Of a DNA stretch of 64,000 nucleotides, positions 42,742 to 51,461 are shown in pieces. The notes under the pieces are model-generated. The model did not search any database and was not told the origin of the DNA. It was given only the letters and a program-made list of their open reading frames with translations. Every line of letters begins with the position of its first letter. Position 1 is the stretch's first letter. The stretch lies in the NCBI RefSeq assembly GCF_036199905.1, contig NZ_CP108109.1, forward strand, positions 2,046,001 through 2,110,000, given 5' to 3'. Both the position numbers and the translations under genes were made by a program. Source of the stretch: Streptomyces sp. NBC_00223. GTDB lineage: Bacteria; Actinomycetota; Actinomycetes; Streptomycetales; Streptomycetaceae.

Positions 42742-43477
42742 CGATCCACCCCATACCAGCGGAGTTGGCCTGGCCGAGCCCCCAGTCGGCGATGGCGGAG
42801 AGTGTCTCCGGGGCGCCGGTCACCGTGACCTCCACGCAGGCACCGGGCTTCTTGCCGCCCCCGCCCGCTGCACCGGCCACGGCGAAGGAGCGCTTCGGGC
42901 CGACCCAGCTCACCCGCTCCAGCACTACGTCGGGCGGCAGGCCGAGCGTCTCCGCCTTCCGACGCAGGTTGTTCTGCACGTAGACATCCCACTCCGGCTC
43001 CCCTGGCAGACGCCACGGCGACCCGTTCTGCCGACCGTCTTCGGTGCGTGGAAGTACCGTCTTGGTGACCACCGGGGTTGCCGTACGGAACACCGCGCGC
43101 CCGGAGGCGAACTCCGGCGCTTCCACCGGCACCACCCGATCCACGATGAACGCCGTGGCCCCCCACGCCAGCACCGGCATGCCGCTCAACCCGGCGGCCC
43201 AGCCCTCCACCACGTCCATCAGCGGGCTGCCCAACTCGACAACGCCCGGTCCGTTAGCGGCGTACACGCCACGTCGCCGCTTGGCAGCCGGGAACACCGG
43301 AGCGCCGTAGCCGAACGGCACCATGCCGAAGGGCCCCCAGCCCTTCTGGTGAAGTGCCGCCCCCAAAACCGGCGCCTTCTGTTCCAACAGGGCGTACGCG
43401 AGCGCCCGCCCGGGAGCCAGCACGTCCCTCCACGGCAGTTCCGGGGCCCCCGTGTGGAACTCAACTCGTAAACGCAC
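42734..43477 (-). CDS. cas6: CRISPR RNA endonuclease Cas6
   Basis: 247 residues from GTG 43477, chosen because AAGGGGG lies 7 nt upstream and the protein then begins on the RAMP strand 'VRLRVEFHTGAPELPW'. The C-terminal Gly-rich loop 'GLGQANSAGMGWIG' is the Cas6 signature. It cuts the repeat RNA at the base of its hairpin. Codon 3 is TTA, the rare leucine codon read only by bldA tRNA in Streptomyces, so expression may depend on development. Confidence 0.9.
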   Translation of the reverse strand: MRLRVEFHTGAPELPWRDVLAPGRALAYALLEQKAPVLGAALHQKGWGPFGMVPFGYGAPVFPAAKRRRGVYAANGPGVVELGSPLMDVVEGWAAGLSGMPVLAWGATAFIVDRVVPVEAPEFASGRAVFRTATPVVTKTVLPRTEDGRQNGSPWRLPGEPEWDVYVQNNLRRKAETLGLPPDVVLERVSWVGPKRSFAVAGAAGGGGKKPGACVEVTVTGAPETLSAIADWGLGQANSAGMGWIGA

Positions 43478-43683
43478 CGCCTCACCCCCTTCCGTTCCAG
43501 TAGATACGAGAAAATCGCAGGTCACACACGTGAGGCGCGGCATTGTCAGTGCCCCCTGAGAGAGTGTCACCAGGGCGGCGCTACAGGCATTGACCCCGAA
43601 GTGGAGCCGAACGTAGCCGACTGATCATCAGATTGCAAACCGGTAGTAGCGTGGAGTAGCAACAAGGTAGACAAGACAGAAGC
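43478..43683. promoter_or_regulatory. Upstream region of the cas operon
   Basis: About 200 bases, lower in GC, between cas6 and the plus-strand elements. It must contain the cas promoter on the minus strand. A plus-strand motif 'TAGTAGCGTGGAGTAGC' (about 43646-43662) looks promoter-like for rightward transcription. No clear operator was found. Confidence 0.35.
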
Positions 43684-43821
43684 ATGTCGATCCTTGCTCG
43701 GTTCACGGCAGAACCCCTACCGGGACCGACCGAGCACGTGCCGGTTAGGCTGACAGCCTTGCTCCCGGATGGTTGTGCTTGGCACGTCGAACGGGGTCGC
43801 AATTGTCTGGCTTGGTGCTAG
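43684..43821 (+). CDS. Possible 45-residue protein upstream of cas6
   Basis: The frame starts MSILARFTAEPLPGPTEH and ends 'NCLAWC', with three cysteines, and ends 14 nt before the second repeat-like element. The ribosome site is weak (AGAAG). The codon bias is not strong. It may be a decayed or chance frame. Its position next to a CreR-like element invites comparison with small CRISPR-guarded toxins, but no sequence evidence supports a toxin. Confidence 0.25.
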   Translation: MSILARFTAEPLPGPTEHVPVRLTALLPDGCAWHVERGRNCLAWC

Positions 43822-43835
43822 GTGCCGCCCTTGGT

Positions 43836-43866
43836 CAGCCTCATCGCCCCTCCAAGGGGACGCTTT
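43836..43866 (+). ncRNA. Second orphan CRISPR-repeat-like element, upstream of cas6
   Basis: 31 nt beginning CAGCCTCATCGCCCCTC and continuing CAAGGGGAC. 25 of the first 26 bases equal the element at 40173-40203 (minus strand), and both differ from the array repeats. The stem is CCCCT-CCA-AGGGG. It is oriented towards array 2 and followed by a C-rich stretch that could serve as a spacer-like segment. Confidence 0.6.
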
Positions 43867-44112
43867 CACCCCACTGGCACCCTCTACCGTCCGCACCGGG
43901 CCGTAGCCGGGGCTGTGGAGGCATTTCCCCTCTCAGGGTTCCGTGCGGTCCCCACCCGGCCGTTCCTTGCCGGTGGCAGCTTCCAGTGACAGCCACCCCA
44001 GAAGGAAGCAACCCTTGCCGAGAACATCCTCAACGCTTCGTAGGCGAACCCGCCCGCAGGGCCGACATCACCATGCCCCGCGGACCCCTCCGCTACTCTG
44101 CGGCCGAATCCC
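43867..44112. other. Non-coding gap before the decayed adaptation genes
   Basis: About 245 bases without a convincing gene. It contains CG-rich inverted segments ('CACCGGGCC', 'CCGGGGCTGTGG') and a short frame ending 'AENILNAS' that may be another gene scrap. Confidence 0.3.
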
Positions 44113-44245
44113 GTGATCGGCTACGAGGACGTCGGTGGCGTCCACATCAAGTACCTCAGTACAGCCGTGCAGTTCGGCGAGTTCACGACACGTCCTACAC
44201 CGCAACCCGCCGGTCGACCTCGGCGCCGCGAAGCTCAACTTCGTG
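44113..44245 (+). pseudogene. Decayed cas4 copy
   Basis: Starts like intact Cas4 ('VIGYEDVGGVHIKYL'), then lacks roughly 20 codons, resumes at 'TAVQFGE', and carries small deletions that break the frame through the stretch corresponding to 'VHDTSY...PVDLGAAKL'. Everything after that, including the nuclease core and three cysteines, is gone. Confidence 0.85.
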
Positions 44246-44371
44246 ACCGTCGCTCACCGTACTTTGGGGCGGAATGTTGCCTATGACGAGTTGCTGTACC
44301 TGGACGCTCTGGCTCTGACCCATCACTGTCTGGAAGGCTCTGTGTACAAGCCTTTCCGTATCTGGTGGTAG
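44246..44371 (+). pseudogene. C-terminal fragment of cas1
   Basis: About 41 residues matching the end of intact Cas1 almost exactly ('VAHRTLGRNVAYDELLYLD' ... 'YKPFRIWW' and stop). It is joined directly to the cas4 remnant, so one deletion removed most of cas4 and the first ~285 codons of cas1. Confidence 0.85.
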
Positions 44372-44378
44372 GTGCGGC

Positions 44379-44642
44379 ATGTACGTGGTGGTCGTGTACG
44401 ACACTCTCGCCGAGCGGAACCCGAAGATTCTGCGGACCTGCCGCAAATACCTTCACCATGTCCAGCGCAGCGTCTTCGAGGGCCGGCTGAGTGATGCCCA
44501 GCTCCGCCGTTTCCAGGCCGATGTCGAGAACGTCCTCGACCTGGGCTACGACAGCGTCCTCGTCTACTCGTTCCCGCCCGGTGCCTCGCCCCGGCGCCTG
44601 GAATGGGGCGCGGTGGAGCCGGCACCGAGCGGTATCCTGTGA
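44379..44642 (+). CDS. cas2: CRISPR adaptation protein Cas2 (array 2 side)
   Basis: 87 residues, intact, differing from the copy at 35287 at five positions (Q to R in 'FEGRLS', T to S in 'VYSFPPG', Q to R in 'SPRRL', and TD to SG near the end). It retains the MYVVVVYDT active strand. It sits in the usual place between the cas1 end and the array leader although cas1 is destroyed, so it may still serve with Cas1 from the main operon. Confidence 0.92.
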   Translation: MYVVVVYDTLAERNPKILRTCRKYLHHVQRSVFEGRLSDAQLRRFQADVENVLDLGYDSVLVYSFPPGASPRRLEWGAVEPAPSGIL

Positions 44643-44787
44643 ACCTACGAGCCTCCGGTCCGTCAGGCGCCGGCCACCACGGTTTTTCAGCGCCACACCG
44701 GGCCGGCACGCACGACCGGAGGTCCACTGCAAAAACCCTCCACCACCACCCTGCGGAAGCCGCTGCGAACTGCGGCTTTACCCTGGG
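44643..44787 (+). promoter_or_regulatory. Leader of CRISPR array 2
   Basis: 145 bp, similar to the array 1 leader in inverted orientation. The hairpin AAGCCGC(tgcgaact)GCGGCTT is conserved in both arms with changes only in the loop, ending 12 nt before the first repeat. Confidence 0.7.
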
Positions 44788-47511
44788 GTCCCTCATCGCC
44801 CCTACGAGGGGTCACAACATGAAGAGCGGGGCGTTTCGCTGCTCGGACCGCGGCCGGTCCCTCATCGCCCCTACGAGGGGTCACAACGCGACCTGATCAA
44901 GGGCCTCCAGGACAGCGACTGGGAGTCCCTCATCGCCCCTACGAGGGGTCACAACTAGGAGCCGCCTCGCGGAGCGCTCGATGCCCACGGGTCCCTCATC
45001 GCCCCTACGAGGGGTCACAACTTGCCGCGGAGGTGCCGGTATCGGCCGCGGTCGCCCGGTCCCTCATCGCCCCTACGAGGGGTCACAACTCCTCCTCCAG
45101 TCCCATGGGCGGTTCACCCGGTCCGGTCCCTCATCGCCCCTACGAGGGGTCACAACGCGAGGACGGCCCGGCCGATGGCGGCGGCGTGCGCGGGTCCCTC
45201 ATCGCCCCTACGAGGGGTCACAACATGACGCGCAGGCGGTCCGGCGGGCCCGCCGCCTCAAGTCCCTCATCGCCCCTACGAGGGGTCACAACATGACGAC
45301 GAGGCTGATACGACCGCCCCGGAGAGCAAGTCCCTCATCGCCCCTACGAGGGGTCACAACAAGAAGAAGATGCGGGCCCGCGGCCTCAGCTCCCCGGGTC
45401 CCTCATCGCCCCTACGAGGGGTCACAACCGGGCGGTGAGTTTCCCATCGCGGCCGACGACCGCGGTCCCTCATCGCCCCTACGAGGGGTCACAACGCGGT
45501 CACGATCCTGCGGACCCTCGCCGAGACCGGTGTCCCTCATCGCCCCTACGAGGGGTCACAACTACGCGTAGACCCGGACGGCCGTGATGTCGGTCTGCGT
45601 CCCTCATCGCCCCTACGAGGGGTCACAACATGTCCACCGGGGTGCACGTCACACGGGTAACGGCGGTCCCTCATCGCCCCTACGAGGGGTCACAACTCTT
45701 CCGTGCCGCCGCCCTGGTCTGACAGCTGCCTGGTCCCTCATCGCCCCTACCAGGGGTCACAACCCGTGGAGCCGCCCGGGCCGGCATGGATGACGGCCGA
45801 GTCCCTCATCGCCCCTACCAGGGGTCACAACAGGGCGAACGGCATGCGTGAGTCGGTGGCGGTGTACGGTCCCTCATCGCCCCTACCAGGGGTCACAACC
45901 CGGGCACCGGCGTCCACACCAGGTCGTCCACGGCGGTCCCTCATCGCCCCTACCAGGGGTCACAACGCGACGACCGTAAGGCCGGTCGCGGGGTCGCGGT
46001 CCGGTCCCTCATCGCCCCTACCAGGGGTCACAACGTGGCGCTGGCCTTGCGGTGCCGTCCGTAGGTCGGGTCCCTCATCGCCCCTACCAGGGGTCACAAC
46101 GTTCGTGACGACTTCACTCGTCCGATGCTGTGCCAGGTCCCTCATCGCCCCTACCAGGGGTCACAACAAGGTCGAGGAGGCCGCCTGATGGCCGCATACA
46201 TGAGGTCCCTCATCGCCCCTACCAGGGGTCACAACGCGAGCGCTGTGGTGATGGTGCTGGTGGGCTTCACGCGTCCCTCATCGCCCCAACCAGGGGTCAC
46301 AACCCGATGTTGGTGGTGGACCAGACGACGGAGACGCAGTCCCTCATCGCCCCTACCAGGGGTCACAACAGCAGCGCGGACGATGTGCGGGTGGTGCTCG
46401 TGATCGTCCCTCATCGCCCCTACCAGGGGTCACAACGCGAGCATGTGGCGGTCCCCTTTCTTCACCCCATGGGGTCCCTCATCGCCCCTACCAGGGGTCA
46501 CAACCTGCGCATCTCCTGGGTCTGTCCGGCGACGTCGAGCAGTCCCTCATCGCCCCTACCAGGGGTCACAACGGGATGGTCTCGGCGCCCCTGCCGTCAC
46601 GGCGGGCGGGTCCCTCATCGCCCCTACCAGGGGTCACAACTAGGGAGTGTTTCCGGCCCATCCCTGGTAGCCGGACCGTCCCTCATCGCCCCTACCAGGG
46701 GTCACAACACCACGTTGGCCTGGTTGTGGAAGAACACCACGGGTCCCTCATCGCCCCTACCAGGGGTCACAACGCAACGGCGTGGTGCCTCAGCAGGCGT
46801 ACGAGGCGGTCCCTCATCGCCCCTACCAGGGGTCACAACTTACTCAGCGCCGTCCATATGGTGTTGAACTGACGCGTCCCTCATCGCCCCTACCAGGGGT
46901 CACAACCGCGCCGTTGACTGCACCGAATAGTTCGTCGCCGCGGTCCCTCATCGCCCCTACCAGGGGTCACAACACCACAGCGGCGACTACAAGCGGGCCG
47001 CCGCCGCTCGTCCCTCATCGCCCCTACCAGGGGTCACAACGCCGAGAAGCAGTTGGCCGACGCCCGGTACGCCGCGGTCCCTCATCGCCCCTACCAGGGG
47101 TCACAACATCTGGGCGAGGTACTTCTCGGCTGCGGCCTGGATGGTCCCTCATCGCCCCTACCAGGGGTCACAACTGGTGGACAAGCACACCATGCTCGGG
47201 CCCGGCGAGTGTCCCTCATCGCCCCTACCAGGGGTCACAACTACGCCCTGTCCGACCTCGTTACCGAGCGGCGCGCGGTCCCTCATCGCCCCTACGAGGG
47301 GTCACAACGAGTAGTGCGCGGCGAGAGACCGCCACATGAATCCGGGTCCCTCATCGCCCCTACGAGGGGTCACAACACCACGTCCGGCCGTACGGGCAGA
47401 GGCACCTCGACGGGTCCCTCATCGCCCCTACCAGGGGTCACAACTAGATCCACACCCCGCCCTCAATCAGGGGACCGACCGGCCCTCATCGCCCCTACTA
47501 GGGGTACCAAC
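44788..47511 (+). CRISPR. CRISPR array 2, 41 repeats of 31 bp
   Basis: First repeat at 44788, spacing 66-69 bp, spacers 35-38 bp, last repeat 47481-47511 degenerate (CCCCTACTAGGGGTACC). Repeats 1-14 (44788 to 45696) carry the stem-loop CCCCTACGAGGGG, repeats 15-37 (45733 to 47241) carry CCCCTACCAGGGG, repeats 38-39 (47278, 47346) return to ACGAGG, and repeat 40 (47414) has ACCAGG. The repeat at 46273 reads CCCCAACCAGGGG. Only the loop changes in most copies, so Cas6 processing should hold. Confidence 0.97.
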
Positions 47512-47649
47512 GCGTCGCCGAGCACGGCGGCGCTGGTGGTGTACGCGGCCCAGCGGGTCGAACGTGACGGCCTTGACGGACACCCGGCGAGCGCGCGCCT
47601 CCTTCTCCCGCCTGGCGCCAACAGCTTGCGGGCGGGGAAGATCGTACGC

Positions 47650-48687
47650 ATGAACGTTCTTGTGCTGGGCGGGACTTGGTTCTTGGGCAAAGCGGTCACG
47701 GAGGAGGCGGTTGCCCGGGGCTGGACGGTGTCCGCCTTCAACCGGGGCAGGTCCGGTGTAGCTGCCGACGGTGTCCGGGAGATACACGGAGATCGCACGG
47801 TCGCCGCTGATCTCGCACGGCTTGCCAAGTCCAGGTCTGGCCCCTGGGACATGGTGGTCGACACGTCTGCGTCCGAACTGGCGCCGCGCGATGTCCTCGC
47901 AGGTGCGAAATGCCTGGCACCCGTGACGGGACGTTACGTATACATCTCCACCGTGAATGCTTACAAGGGCTGGCCGGACGAGCCACTGACGGAAAACTCG
48001 GAGGTCCTGGACGGGCCTGCCGACGCCGACATTGACTACGGGCGACTTCCAGAAGATTGGGATGGCCCCGACTGGTACTACGGCCGCCAGAAAGCCGGTG
48101 CGGAGCGGGCCGTTCAGGCCGCCTTCGGGGCTGAACGTGTGTCAATTCTGCGCCCCGGCGTCATCCTGGGCCCGGGTGAATACGTAGGCCGCCTGCCCTG
48201 GTGGTTGAATCGCGCCGCCCAGGGCGGAGCGATACTCGCGCCCGGCGACCCGGACAAGAGCATCCAGCCTGTAGATGTGAGAGATGTCGCCAGCTTCGCC
48301 TTGGATCAGGCCACAACGGTTGGTGCGGGAACGTACAACGTGGTCGCTCCTCTCGGTCGGGACACCATGAGAACGCTCCTGGAGTCATGTCTGAACGTCA
48401 CTGGCTCAGGAGGCCACCTCGTCTGGGCACCCGATGACGTTCTCACCAACGAACGCGTTCAGCAGTGGACGGAACTGCCCCTGTGGCGGACGAACGCCGG
48501 CGTCTGGCGCGTCTCGTCCGAACGGGCTCAGACGGCGGGCCTCACCTGCCGGCCGCTCGCCGACACTGTCGCGGACACCTGGGACTGGCTGCGCCAGGGT
48601 GGTATCCCAATAGAACATCCGCGTTGGCTCGATCACGGGATCGCGCCGGAGAAGGAGAGGAAAATCCTCGCTCGGCTCGGGCGGTGA
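47650..48687 (+). CDS. NAD(P)-dependent epimerase/dehydratase-like protein
   Basis: 345 residues. An extended-SDR Rossmann start 'MNVLVLGGTWFLGKAV' (GxxGxxG-like) is followed by 'DTSASELAPRDVLAG', 'YVYISTVNAY' and 'YYGRQKAGAERAV' with a YxxxK catalytic pair. The C-terminus contains the substrate-domain segment 'QPVDVRDVASFALDQA'. Similar to the reductases related to isoflavone reductase/epimerases found widely in Streptomyces. Substrate unknown. First gene beyond array 2, convergent with the GNAT gene. Confidence 0.85.
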   Translation: MNVLVLGGTWFLGKAVTEEAVARGWTVSAFNRGRSGVAADGVREIHGDRTVAADLARLAKSRSGPWDMVVDTSASELAPRDVLAGAKCLAPVTGRYVYISTVNAYKGWPDEPLTENSEVLDGPADADIDYGRLPEDWDGPDWYYGRQKAGAERAVQAAFGAERVSILRPGVILGPGEYVGRLPWWLNRAAQGGAILAPGDPDKSIQPVDVRDVASFALDQATTVGAGTYNVVAPLGRDTMRTLLESCLNVTGSGGHLVWAPDDVLTNERVQQWTELPLWRTNAGVWRVSSERAQTAGLTCRPLADTVADTWDWLRQGGIPIEHPRWLDHGIAPEKERKILARLGR

Positions 48688-48691
48688 GAGA

Positions 48692-49222
48692 TCAGGCCTT
48701 GGCCGGCCGAGAGGTCAGTGGAAGGTCGGCGACCATCATCGCGTACAGCGGGGAGTCGGCGAAGGGCCTCGACTCTCCCACCTTCCGATAACCCCACGAC
48801 TCGTAGAGCGCCTGGACACGAGGGTGAGCCGTGTCCACCGACAGCGCCACCATCGCTTCCGATCGACCGTCCAGCAGGGCCCGGTGCAGAAGCTCGGCGA
48901 TGCCCTTCTTACGCCACCTCGGCCGGACCATCAATTCAGAAAGAGAGAATGTAGCCGGATCGGCCGGTGCAGGCATGAATTCACGCCACCACTCCCGCCC
49001 TTCTGTCGCAGGAGCACCGTAGGCGTAGCCGACCGGCTCTTCAGCTTCGTATCCGACTACGCAGGCGAAGTCTTTGCGCCCACCCCATTGATCAACAAAC
49101 CATGGGAAGCGTCGGTGGAAATCGTCGTCCATCTGGCCGGCGAATGCGTCGGCGTGCACGTCGATCAGCATCTGCCTGATCGACGGCACGTCTTCGGTGG
49201 TATACCTGCGGAGTTCGGTCAC
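48692..49222 (-). CDS. GNAT-family N-acetyltransferase
   Basis: 176 residues. The acetyl-CoA site is visible in 'LSELMVRPRWRKKGIAELLH' (RxxGxA-type) and 'RVQALYESWGYRKVGES' is the usual C-terminal strand. Single-domain GNAT of normal length. It lies 6 nt beyond the XRE regulator on the same strand, so probably cotranscribed. Substrate unknown. Confidence 0.88.
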   Translation of the reverse strand: MTELRRYTTEDVPSIRQMLIDVHADAFAGQMDDDFHRRFPWFVDQWGGRKDFACVVGYEAEEPVGYAYGAPATEGREWWREFMPAPADPATFSLSELMVRPRWRKKGIAELLHRALLDGRSEAMVALSVDTAHPRVQALYESWGYRKVGESRPFADSPLYAMMVADLPLTSRPAKA

Positions 49223-49228
49223 GTCGGC

Positions 49229-50494
49229 TTAAATCCATTCCGTTCGGAAGCGGTCCCCCCACTCATGCGCCGCATTGGTGTCCGGAGCCATAGTGAGGAG
49301 GTCACGGTAGAAGTCGCCGATCAAGGATCGCAGACGGCCCGGGAGCGGGTGGCCATCCATGAGTTGGAAGACCTCCTCAGCCTTGGCACACCCCTGCTCG
49401 ATCTCTCCTTGGTGCACGAGCGAGATGGCGAGTCGGGCAGTGACAGAGGCCCGGTTACGACGGAATTGCTCAGGAAGAGCTGTGAGCGCACGGTACGACG
49501 CGGCTTCAGCTTCCGCCGGCCGCGACAGGTGCTGCTGTGTGCTGGCGACCACCGAGTACAGCTCCCCAGGGCCGAAGAAGGCAACCCATGTAGGCCGCTC
49601 GTCAACGGTCACCTTGGCAAGAGACTCCTCTGCGTAGCCGAGGCTGCGCAGAGTTGATTGACGATCGCCCAGAGCCGCGTGACCTACCGCGGCTTGAGTG
49701 TGGCCGATCGCCGCGTACATCGGGTCGCGGCGGGCGACACCTGTCCGCTGGGCGGCCTGAGCCGCTGCCAACGAGTCCGTGTACTGGTGCGTGTTGAAGC
49801 CGAGCATCGCCAGCGTCTTCCACACGCGGAGTTCCGTCACGCTGTCCTGCCCCAGGCCGGCCAGGCTCAGCGCCTGGTCCAAGTGCTTTCGGGCACGTAC
49901 GAACTGTCTGGCGTCGAGGGCTGTCCACGCTGCCGTGGCCGTCAGATCGGCCGCCAGACTGAACAGCCTCCGCCTCATGCGCTGGCTGGCTGCCCTCTGC
50001 TGAAACGAAAGGGCCTCGGCTGCCGTGTCCAACGCCGCCCGCTCCAAGCCGTCATGGCCGCCCTGCGTCTGGTCCAGAGCGTTCAAGGCGTCGAGCTTGC
50101 GGCGGATGACCATGACCTCTGTGAAGCCCACTGACGAGGGAGCGGTTCCCATGAGCGGCGAACTGGCGGTGGCAGTAGTTACGGAAAGGAACGACCTGCG
50201 GTTCACGGGCTGCTCCGAGGGGCGTGACGGACTGGTACGAGCTGGTGGCACGAAGCCCAACTCCTCCAGGGAACACCCGAATACTGCCTGTAAGGCAAGC
50301 CGAGTGCGTTCCCACGGTCGACGAGTCTTTCCGGTCAGCCAGTACCTCACCACTCGGTCGCTGACGGTGCCCTCGTGTCCGTGTGCCTGTAACCAGTCAT
50401 TGAGCGCCTCGGCCAACTCAACCTGCGTGAGGCCCTTCTCGGCCATCTTGCGCTGAAACAGTTCGTTGCCTGCCACGCCACCCACGGTAGCCAT
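49229..50494 (-). CDS. XRE-family regulator with TPR-like C-terminal domain
   Basis: 421 residues. A helix-turn-helix occupies about residues 12-75 ('LTQVELAEALNDWLQAHGHE', 'VSDRVVRYWLTGKTRRPWER'). The long alpha-helical part resembles tetratricopeptide repeats ('ARKHLDQALSLAGLGQDS', 'SLAAAQAAQRTGVARRDPMY', 'AAIGHTQAAVGHAALGDRQ'). Such regulators are common in Streptomyces beside small ATP-binding proteins. Divergent from the HATPase gene. Confidence 0.88.
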   Translation of the reverse strand: MATVGGVAGNELFQRKMAEKGLTQVELAEALNDWLQAHGHEGTVSDRVVRYWLTGKTRRPWERTRLALQAVFGCSLEELGFVPPARTSPSRPSEQPVNRRSFLSVTTATASSPLMGTAPSSVGFTEVMVIRRKLDALNALDQTQGGHDGLERAALDTAAEALSFQQRAASQRMRRRLFSLAADLTATAAWTALDARQFVRARKHLDQALSLAGLGQDSVTELRVWKTLAMLGFNTHQYTDSLAAAQAAQRTGVARRDPMYAAIGHTQAAVGHAALGDRQSTLRSLGYAEESLAKVTVDERPTWVAFFGPGELYSVVASTQQHLSRPAEAEAASYRALTALPEQFRRNRASVTARLAISLVHQGEIEQGCAKAEEVFQLMDGHPLPGRLRSLIGDFYRDLLTMAPDTNAAHEWGDRFRTEWI

Positions 50495-50553
50495 GTCGTC
50501 CGCACTGAGTGAAGATCGGGGGCCGATCGCCCCAGAAAGTTTCCGGTTGCCCG

Positions 50554-50567
50554 TGATCGAGCGATCA
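50554..50567. promoter_or_regulatory. Palindrome between the divergent XRE and HATPase genes
   Basis: TGATCGAGCGATCA, arms TGATCG/CGATCA around AG, 60 nt upstream of the XRE start and about 110 nt before the HATPase start. A candidate operator for the XRE regulator. Confidence 0.4.
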
Positions 50568-50679
50568 GGGGAGTTTCCTCCCGCGAGCAGCCGATGCCTC
50601 GTTCACTTTCCAGGACAGCAGTTTTGCTCCCGGACCTGTGGACTTCACTTCGCCAGGTCCCCGCACACAGGCGAGAGGT

Positions 50680-51243
50680 GTGACCGTGGCTTCCGGCTTC
50701 CAAAGCACGCTGGACTTGGCCTGCGAGTCCTCCGCCACTCGGTACGCCCTTGCACACGCGCGGGATGTACTGCGTCGGTGGGGGCTACTCCGCAGTGTGG
50801 TGGCCGACGCCCTCGTCATCGTGGACGAGTTGGTGACCAACGCCGTACGGCATGCCGGTGCCGACTTCGCTGAACCCTTCGACCCGAGCGGTGGCCAGCC
50901 GAAGGTTCGGATGTGCGCGCTGTTCCTGTGGGTCGCTACGCACGAGTTGGTCATCTGCGTCCGCGACCAGAACGACCAACTCCCCGTGCTGCGCGACGTT
51001 TCTCTCGATGCCGAGAACGGACGTGGTCTTCAACTGGTCGCTGGGCTCAGCGAGGGCAGGTGGGGGTACGCCGTTGTGGCTCCGCGGCCGGGGAAGGTGG
51101 TCTGGGCGAGGCTCACGGTCGAGGGCAGTACCGTTCGGCAGCAGCCTTCAGCGTCTGCGGATCGAGAGGGGCCGGCCCCGGGCCACCGAGGATTACAGGA
51201 CCCGCGTTCTGTCTCGGACTGGCGAGACGCGGTGAGCGCGTGA
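50680..51243 (+). CDS. HATPase-type ATP-binding protein (RsbW-like)
   Basis: 187 residues from GTG 50680; GTG 50686 is an alternative with better ribosome-site spacing. The GHKL ATP-binding fold shows the N box 'DALVIVDELVTNAVRHAG', the G1-like 'LVICVRDQNDQLPV' and the G2-like 'AENGRGLQLVAGLSEGRWG'. Typical of Streptomyces anti-sigma-like serine kinases without a visible sigma partner. The C-terminal ~40 residues are disordered. Confidence 0.85.
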   Translation: MTVASGFQSTLDLACESSATRYALAHARDVLRRWGLLRSVVADALVIVDELVTNAVRHAGADFAEPFDPSGGQPKVRMCALFLWVATHELVICVRDQNDQLPVLRDVSLDAENGRGLQLVAGLSEGRWGYAVVAPRPGKVVWARLTVEGSTVRQQPSASADREGPAPGHRGLQDPRSVSDWRDAVSA

Positions 51244-51461
51244 AGAACCAGCGCCCTGGAACGGAAGCCTGCGAAGGCTTGGTACGGCCCGGCCGCCCCT
51301 GCCCGCTGAGGCCGATGATCTCAACTGCTGGATCTCCCCCGTTGAGCTGGCGGGCCCCGGCCAGGGCCGACGCCGTGCCCGTAACCCGGCGGGCAACGCC
51401 TGCCACGTACTGACTTCTCCGGTTGCGTCCGCTACCGGAGCGCCCCATCACGAGCAGAGGA
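51244..51461. other. Short intergenic gap
   Basis: About 220 bases with no convincing gene or hairpin. It precedes two uncharacterised plus-strand genes. Confidence 0.4.

Noticed and set aside
47445..47480. Last spacer of array 2 and the 33727 match as a duplicated array trailer
   Set aside because: The two copies have opposite orientation relative to their arrays, so simple duplication of a shared trailer does not fit.
33966..47511. Assignment to type I-E or I-C/I-G CRISPR
   Set aside because: Gene order cas6-cas8-cas7-cas5-cas3-cas4-cas1-cas2, the Cst1-type zinc motif and Cst2/DevR-type Cas7 fit type I-B. Cas11 and I-E specific genes are missing.
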